From positions 85,272,102-85,336,101 of the forward strand of contig NC_077227.1 of NCBI RefSeq assembly GCF_027887165.1: a stretch of 64,000 nt of DNA. Reading direction: 5' to 3'. Under the pieces are notes generated by a model that was not told where the DNA came from, searched no databases, and saw nothing but the letters and a program-made list of their open reading frames with translations. The position numbers and the translations under genes are program-made. How positions within the stretch are numbered: the first letter of the stretch is position 1; every line of letters begins with the position of its first letter. Of the stretch, positions 58,440 through 64,000 are shown one piece after another. The DNA is from Monodelphis domestica. Its lineage: Eukaryota > Chordata > Mammalia > Didelphimorphia > Didelphidae.

Positions 58440-59535
58440 CCCTTAGAGGTGGAAAAACCCAGGCTTTGAGAAATCCTCTGGTTTTAAGCTCAATTTAGGT
58501 GGCAGGAGACCAGAGTCTTAGCCTCATCTCCTTCAGGGGAGAGTATTTTGGTCAAAGTAGTTATGTGTTCACATTACTATTCAAAGAACATTTCCGGCCA
58601 CCAAGCCAAAAGTAGATGATAGATAAAGCTGCCCAGTCAAACTCTGGAGAGGATACAACCCTTGTACAAAAATGTTAATGTATTTGGCAACAGGACACCT
58701 GTGTAATAGTTGGAGAATAGGAAAGCTTGAGACAAAGAACCTTCTGAGAATTCATTTTCCCTTTCTGTAAAATGAAGGAATTGGCCTAGATAGACCATCT
58801 TCTTCCAAGACCTTATGACTGTGATGCTTATTAATTTCTGAGGAGTTAGTAGTTTTCCAGGTTCTACATAACAAAGAATGGAGATGTGAAGTGGGAAGGA
58901 GGTAGAATTTTATGGTAGAAGTTAATTCAACAGGTCATTTCTTTTTAATGAGCTGGCTTGAAGCAGTCTCAAGTGACTTGTATTTAACCTCTCAGTTGGT
59001 AATGGGTGACATCCTGACTGTTCCTCTATCTTCAGTGGCATTTTAAAGCTCCAGGGAAATCAATAATGGTAAGCTTATCAGCAACTAATTCACTTCTTGT
59101 GGTGAAAATAGTAATGCCGGTGGGGAAGAGTAGGTTTAGTACTGGATGGTTTACCAGTTTCAGCTGTGCAGTTGTAACCTTTAATTTGTATTGTCTCTTT
59201 CTCTGAATAATCTATATTTATTCTTCTGCCTATATGTCATCTGCCTCTGGGTGCCAGGGCATAGTCTGATGATTCTATTAGGATGACAGTTGCTGGATGA
59301 CCACGCATCAGAAGTTTTATGTTCATCCATGATGGGCTTTCATTTTCTCTGTGAAGGGAGAGAAATGATCCAGACCTCAAGAAAGAAGCCAAAAGGAACA
59401 AACCCTCATGCTTTCTTAAATATTGTGCTGTCTAGGGGTGATGATCATATTTAGTTTTTATTTGCCTCATCAGTGGCCATGTGTAAAAAGGTTTTATTAT
59501 CAGGTCTACCAGTGATCTGATCTGGCTGTGTTCTA
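58440..59535. other. Unassigned intergenic stretch
   Basis: A MIR-type fragment lies at about 58735-58835 ('CCCTTTCTGTAAAATGAAGG'). The rest is unassigned, with no gene. Confidence 0.4.
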
Positions 59536-62163
59536 CCAGTGAATGCAGTATCTGACTGCATCCACACTGAAGGACCAAAAGGATTGGAATATGATATTCC
59601 AGAAAGCAAGGGAACTAGGTCTACAACCAAGAATCAACTACCCAGCAAAACTGACTATATTCTTACAGGGGAAAGTATGGTCATTCAACAAAATAGAAGA
59701 ACTCCAAGCATTTATAAAGACCAGACCTGAACAGAAAATTTGATGTCTAAGCACAGAACTCAAGGGAATCATCAAAAGGTAATTAAAAAAAGAGGGGAAA
59801 AAGAAAAACAAAACAATAAAAAATAACCCTTTTTATTTTTAAGAGACTCAATAAGTTAAAATGATAAGTATCCCTATAAGAAAAGAGGTCATTAGTAACT
59901 CTTAAAAATTGTTGTTATCACCTGGACAGCTAGAAGAATTACACTTAGAGTGAACAGTGATGGACTGTATAGGATGAAAGGACAAGACATAAATAGATAC
60001 ATAAATATCTGCATGCACAAATACATATACATGTGTGTGTATATATATGTATATACATATACAACTAGAGTTAAAAAAAGAGGTTAATACTAAAAGAAAT
60101 GGGAAAAGAAACAAATGGGGGTAAATTTATGTCACAAATAAGCTCAGGTGGGAGGGGGAGAACATAATACACTGGAAGGGTAAAGAGGTTGGAAATGGGA
60201 AATACTCAACTCTTATGTGCATTGAAATTGACCCAAAGAGGGAAGAACAATCTAATCCTTTGGGGCAGAGAATAGATTTGTGCCCTATAGGGGAATAGAA
60301 GGGTAATAAATGGACTGGTGGGGAGGGAAGCAGTAAAAGGGAGGGAGAGGGTAGGGGTAGTTTTAGAAAGACTACAGGGAAAATATGGGGGGATAGTAAT
60401 GGAGGGGGTAAAAAGGGAAGTAAAATAATGGGGGGAACTAGGGGGACTGATTAAAAGCAAACATTTGTGTAGAAGGAAATAATAAAAAATGAAAAGACAG
60501 CATCAGGAGTAGAAATCAAAATGCTAGAAAATACACAGCTAGTAATCATAACTCTGAATGTGAATGGAATGAACTCACCCATAAAATGCAAGTGAATAGC
60601 AGAGTGGATTAAAGTCCAAAACCCTATCATATGCTGTCTACAAGAAACACACATGAGGAAGGTAGATACACATAGGGTGAAAGAAAGAGGATGGAGCCAA
60701 ATCTATTGGGCATCAACTGATAAAAAGAAGACAGAAGTCACAATCATGATATCTGACAAAGCCAAAGTAAAAATAAATCTAGTTAAAAGAGATAGGGAAG
60801 GTAATTACATCCTGATTAAAGGCAGTATAGACAATGAGGAAATATCAGTACTCAACATGTATTCACCGAATGGCATAGCATCCAAATTTCTAAAGGAGAA
60901 ACTAATGGAGCTCAAGGATGAAATAGATAGAAAAACTATACTAATGGGAAACCTGAACCTTCCTCTATATGAACTAGAGAAATCAAACCAAAAAATAAAT
61001 AAGAAAGAGGTAAGAGAAGTGAATGAAATCCTAGAAAAATTAGAGTTAGTAGGCATGTGGAGAAAAATAAATAGGGACAAAAAGGAATATACCTTCTTTT
61101 CAGCAGCACATGGTACATTCACAAAAATTGACCATGTGCATAAAAGCATTGCAAATGAGTGCAAAAGAGCAGAAATAATAAATGCAAACTTCTCAGATCA
61201 CAATTCAATGAAAATAATAAATAGTAAGGGTACATGGAGAGGTAAATAAAAAATTAATTGGAAATTAAACAATACTATGCTTCCAAACCAGTTAGTTAAA
61301 GAACAAATCGTAGAAACAATTAATAACTTCATTGAAGAAAATGACAATGATGAGACATCCTTTCAAAACCTATGGGATACAGCCAAATCAGTACTCAGGG
61401 GCAAATTTATATCCTTGATTTCATATATTAACAAATTAAGAATGGCAGAGGTCAATGAATAGGGCATGCAAATTTAAAAAACTAGAAAGCGAACAAATTA
61501 AAAATCCTCAGGTGAAGACTAAATTAGACATCCTAAAAATCAAAGGAGAAATTAATGAAATTGAAAGTCAAAGAACTATTGATTTAATAAATAAGACGAA
61601 GCTGGTACTTTGACAAAAACAAAATAGACAAAGTACTAGTCAGTCTAATTAAAAAAAGGAAAGAAGAAAACCAAATTGACAGTATCCAAGATGAAAAGGG
61701 AGACCTCACCTCTAATGAAGAGGAAATTAAGGCAATTATTAAAAACAATTATATCCAATTACATGGCAACAAATATGGCAATCTTGGTTATATGAATAAA
61801 TACTTACAAAAATGTAAATTTCCTAGACTAACAGAGGAAGAAGTAAATTACCTAAACAACCCCATCTCAGAAAAAGAAATTGAACAAGCCATCAAAGAAC
61901 TCCATAAGAAAAAATCCCCAGGTCCAGATGAATTCACAAATGAATTCTATCAAACATTCAAAGAACAACTAATCCCAATATTATACAAACTATTTGACAG
62001 AATAAGCAAAGAAGGAGTTCTATCAAATTCTATTTATGACATAGAATGCAAAGTTGGTTCAATATTAGAAAAAAATCTGCATAATTGACCATATTAACAA
62101 GGAAACTGACAAAAATCACATGATTATCTTAATAGATGCAAAAAAAGCCTTTGATAAAATACA

Positions 62164-62893
62164 TGTAAAGATAAATTTCATGTTGTCACAAATCTAAATT
62201 TAAATGGTCGCCAGGGGAAATCCCAAAAAATAAAATACCCATCAGCTTGAAATTTTATGGTGACTTAATTGATAGTAGAGGAGATTAAGGAGAAGGAAGA
62301 AGGAAAAGAAGTAAGGTTTTTTCCTGCCTAGCTAGTACCCAGCAGAAAGATTAGAAGATCTAGAAAGTAAGATTTTGGAGTGTGAAGGAGGAAGGAGCCA
62401 CCCTGAACTGCAAAAGGGGCTCAGCCAAGATACCTGAACCTGAATCAGCTCAAGAGCAAACTCACAGCCAAACCCAGACAAATAACTGCCACCACTCCAA
62501 GATGTCGGGACACCTAGCACGCTACCAGCCAGAGTCACTTCTCCAGGGAAAAAGAGCGAAGAGAGCCAGTGATGTGCCTTATATAGACGGTTTTACGTCA
62601 CTTTCCTGCATCTCATCTGTACCAATCATAGCTTAGCTTGACTTAGGACAGCCCAGGGGTCTGTGTGCTTTTTCTGCACATGTCTGTTGAAGGCCATTTT
62701 TCTCAGATACTTAACCCTTGAGTTTGGTGCAGACATTCCCAATCTTGTTAAATTAAGGAGGGTGGAAAAATGTAGAGTTCCCAAGACCTGATTCTGCTAG
62801 TCCAAGTATCTCTATTGTTATTGATAAGGAAATAACTGAATCAGATCTTCTAAAGTATGGTCCAATTAGGGTGGAATAGTTTTAAAATTCACA
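62164..62893 (-). mobile_element. Solo LTR inside L1 ORF2
   Basis: A 730-bp block runs TGTAAAGATAAATTT to AAAATTCACA and has a 4-bp TACA duplication (62160-62163, 62894-62897). Removing it restores the L1 reading around motif A. On the minus strand a TATA box (TATATAAGG, 62577-62585) and a TGACGTAA site just upstream support minus orientation. No internal genes remain. Confidence 0.88.
62577..62602 (-). promoter_or_regulatory. LTR core promoter: TATA box with adjacent CRE-like site
   Basis: On the minus strand GTGACGTAAAAC is followed by CGTCTATATAAGGC. TGACGTAA is a CRE/ATF-type site, close to the TATA box. Confidence 0.55.
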
Positions 62894-64000
62894 TACAACA
62901 CTCTCATTCCTATTGAAATCACTAGAAAGTACAGGAATAGAAGGACCTTTCCAAAAATAATAAACAGTATATATCTAAACAATATATATCTATCTATATA
63001 TATCAGCAAACATCATCTGCAATAGGAATAAACTAGAAGCCTTCCCAATAAAATCAGGAGTGAAACAAGGATGCCCATTATCACCTCTATTATTTAACAT
63101 TGTACTAGAAACACTAGCAGTAGCAATTAGAGGAGAAAAAGAAATTGAAGACATTAAAATAGGCAATGAGGAGACCAAGTTATCACTCTTTGTGGATGAT
63201 ATGATGGTCTACTTAAGGAATCCTAGAGAATCAACCAAAAAGTTAGTCAAAATAATCAACAATTTTAGCAAAGTTGCACGATACAAAATAAACCTGCATC
63301 AGTCATCAGCATTTCTATATATCTCCAACCCATTTCAGGAGCAAGAATTAGAAAGAGAAATTCCATTTAAAATCATCCCAGACAATATAAAATACTTAGG
63401 ACTCTATCTGATGAGACAAACACAGGAACTATATGAACACAGCTACAAAACTCTCTCCACACAATTAAAACTAGATCTAAACAACTGGAAAAACATTGAT
63501 TGCTCATGGGTGGGATGAGCTAACATAATAAAAATGACAATCCAACCCAAATTAATTTACTGAAATACCAAAAAACTTTTTTAGTAAATTAGAAAAAAAA
63601 ACCATAACAAAGTTCATTTGGAAGAACAAAAGATCAAGGATATTCAGGGAAATCATGAAAAAAATGCAAAGGAAGGAGGACTTGCAGTCCAAGATCTCAA
63701 ACTATACTATAAAACAGTGGCTATCAAAATAATTTGGTATTGGCTAAGAGACTGAAAGGAGAATCAGTGGAATAGACTAGGGGTAAATGACTTCAGCAAG
63801 ACAGTCTATGATAAACCCAAAGATCCCAGTTTTTAGGACCAAAACCCACTATTTGATAAAAACTGCTGGGAAAATTGAAAGGCAGTATGGGAGAAATTAA
63901 GTTCGGATCAACATCTCACATTCTACACCAAGATAAACTCAGAATGGGTGAATGACTTTGAATATAAAGAAGGAAACTATAAGCAAATTAGGCAAACACA

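Larger units (their letters stand above)
59538..64000 (+). repeat. 5'-truncated L1 LINE running off the window end
   Basis: 59543-59743 encodes the ORF1p C-terminus ('ARELGLQPRINYPAKL'). ORF2 starts at ATG 60521 ('MLENTQLVIITLNVNGMNS') with an early stop (TGA at 60593-60595). The endonuclease domain (60653-61249) keeps 'CLQETHM' upstream and 'SDHNSMKI', but the catalytic 'GDFN' box reads 'GNLN'. The reverse transcriptase has 'DAKKAFDKI' (62137-62162), 'KQGCPLSPLLF' and 'FVDDM' where 'FADD' or 'YxDD' is usual (63060-63518). Deletions lie near 62050-62090, and a solo LTR occupies 62164-62893. It is inactive but better preserved than the other L1 copies here. Confidence 0.92.

Noticed and set aside
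62382-62636. 84-residue plus-strand ORF and 68-residue minus-strand ORF
   Set aside because: Both lie within the solo LTR and have no retroviral protein motif.
1-64000. CRISPR arrays, bacterial operons, tRNA or rRNA genes
   Set aside because: None is present. tRNA-like boxes occur only inside SINEs.

Overview
This is AT-rich, gene-poor mammalian DNA, almost certainly from a marsupial. No multi-exon host gene can be recognised. The evidence for a marsupial is the repeat mix: many tRNA-derived CORE/MIR-type SINEs with a conserved 'CTGGGCAAGTCACTTAA' core, a second SINE type whose tail matches an RTE/BovB LINE, L1 copies with readable ORF2, long L2 and L3/CR1 remnants, and many solo LTRs. I cannot tell from sequence alone whether it is an opossum or an Australasian marsupial.

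The one convincing protein-coding sequence is an intronless ribulose-5-phosphate 3-epimerase (RPE) retrocopy on the minus strand (ORF 4655-5329). Its boundaries can be read directly: a 17-bp target-site duplication at 2479-2495 and 5396-5412, an oligo(A) tail at 2496-2509 and an AATAAA signal at 2530-2535. The retroposed unit is therefore about 2.9 kb and carries its 5' UTR and a long 3' UTR. The ORF is open, has a strong Kozak context, keeps the catalytic His35, Asp37, His70 and the second catalytic Asp, and lacks three residues in frame.

Layout: 1-2.3 kb, L2 remnant with MIR-type SINEs; 2.5-5.4 kb, RPE retrocopy; 5.8-9.6 kb, decayed L1 with nested SINEs and a medium-reiteration repeat; 12.15-13.1 kb, solo LTR inside a SINE; 16.3-16.5 and 28.0 kb, long (CT)n tracts; 17.7 kb, an unnamed repeat (second copy at 41.7 kb); 20.4-22.8 kb, L1 split by a solo LTR; 24.2-27.5 kb, L1 3' ends, one split by a solo LTR; 28.2-30.1 kb, unusually long L2; 33-34.9 kb, L1 and L3/CR1 reverse-transcriptase remnants; 37.3-38 kb, L1; 42.7-45.2 kb, L1 split by an LTR of the same family as the one at 12 kb; 45.66-49.49 kb, a complete two-LTR element with no recognisable coding capacity; 54.4-54.9 kb, RTE/BovB 3' end; 56.1-58.03 kb, gammaretrovirus-like envelope remnant plus a partial 3' LTR ending at its polyadenylation site; 59.5 kb to the window end, a 5'-truncated L1 split by a solo LTR.

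Most of the window records layered transposition. L1 machinery explains the RPE retrocopy and perhaps the envelope/LTR fragment, the RTE LINE shares its tail with one SINE type, and several ERV families left solo LTRs with 4- or 6-bp target duplications inside older repeats.
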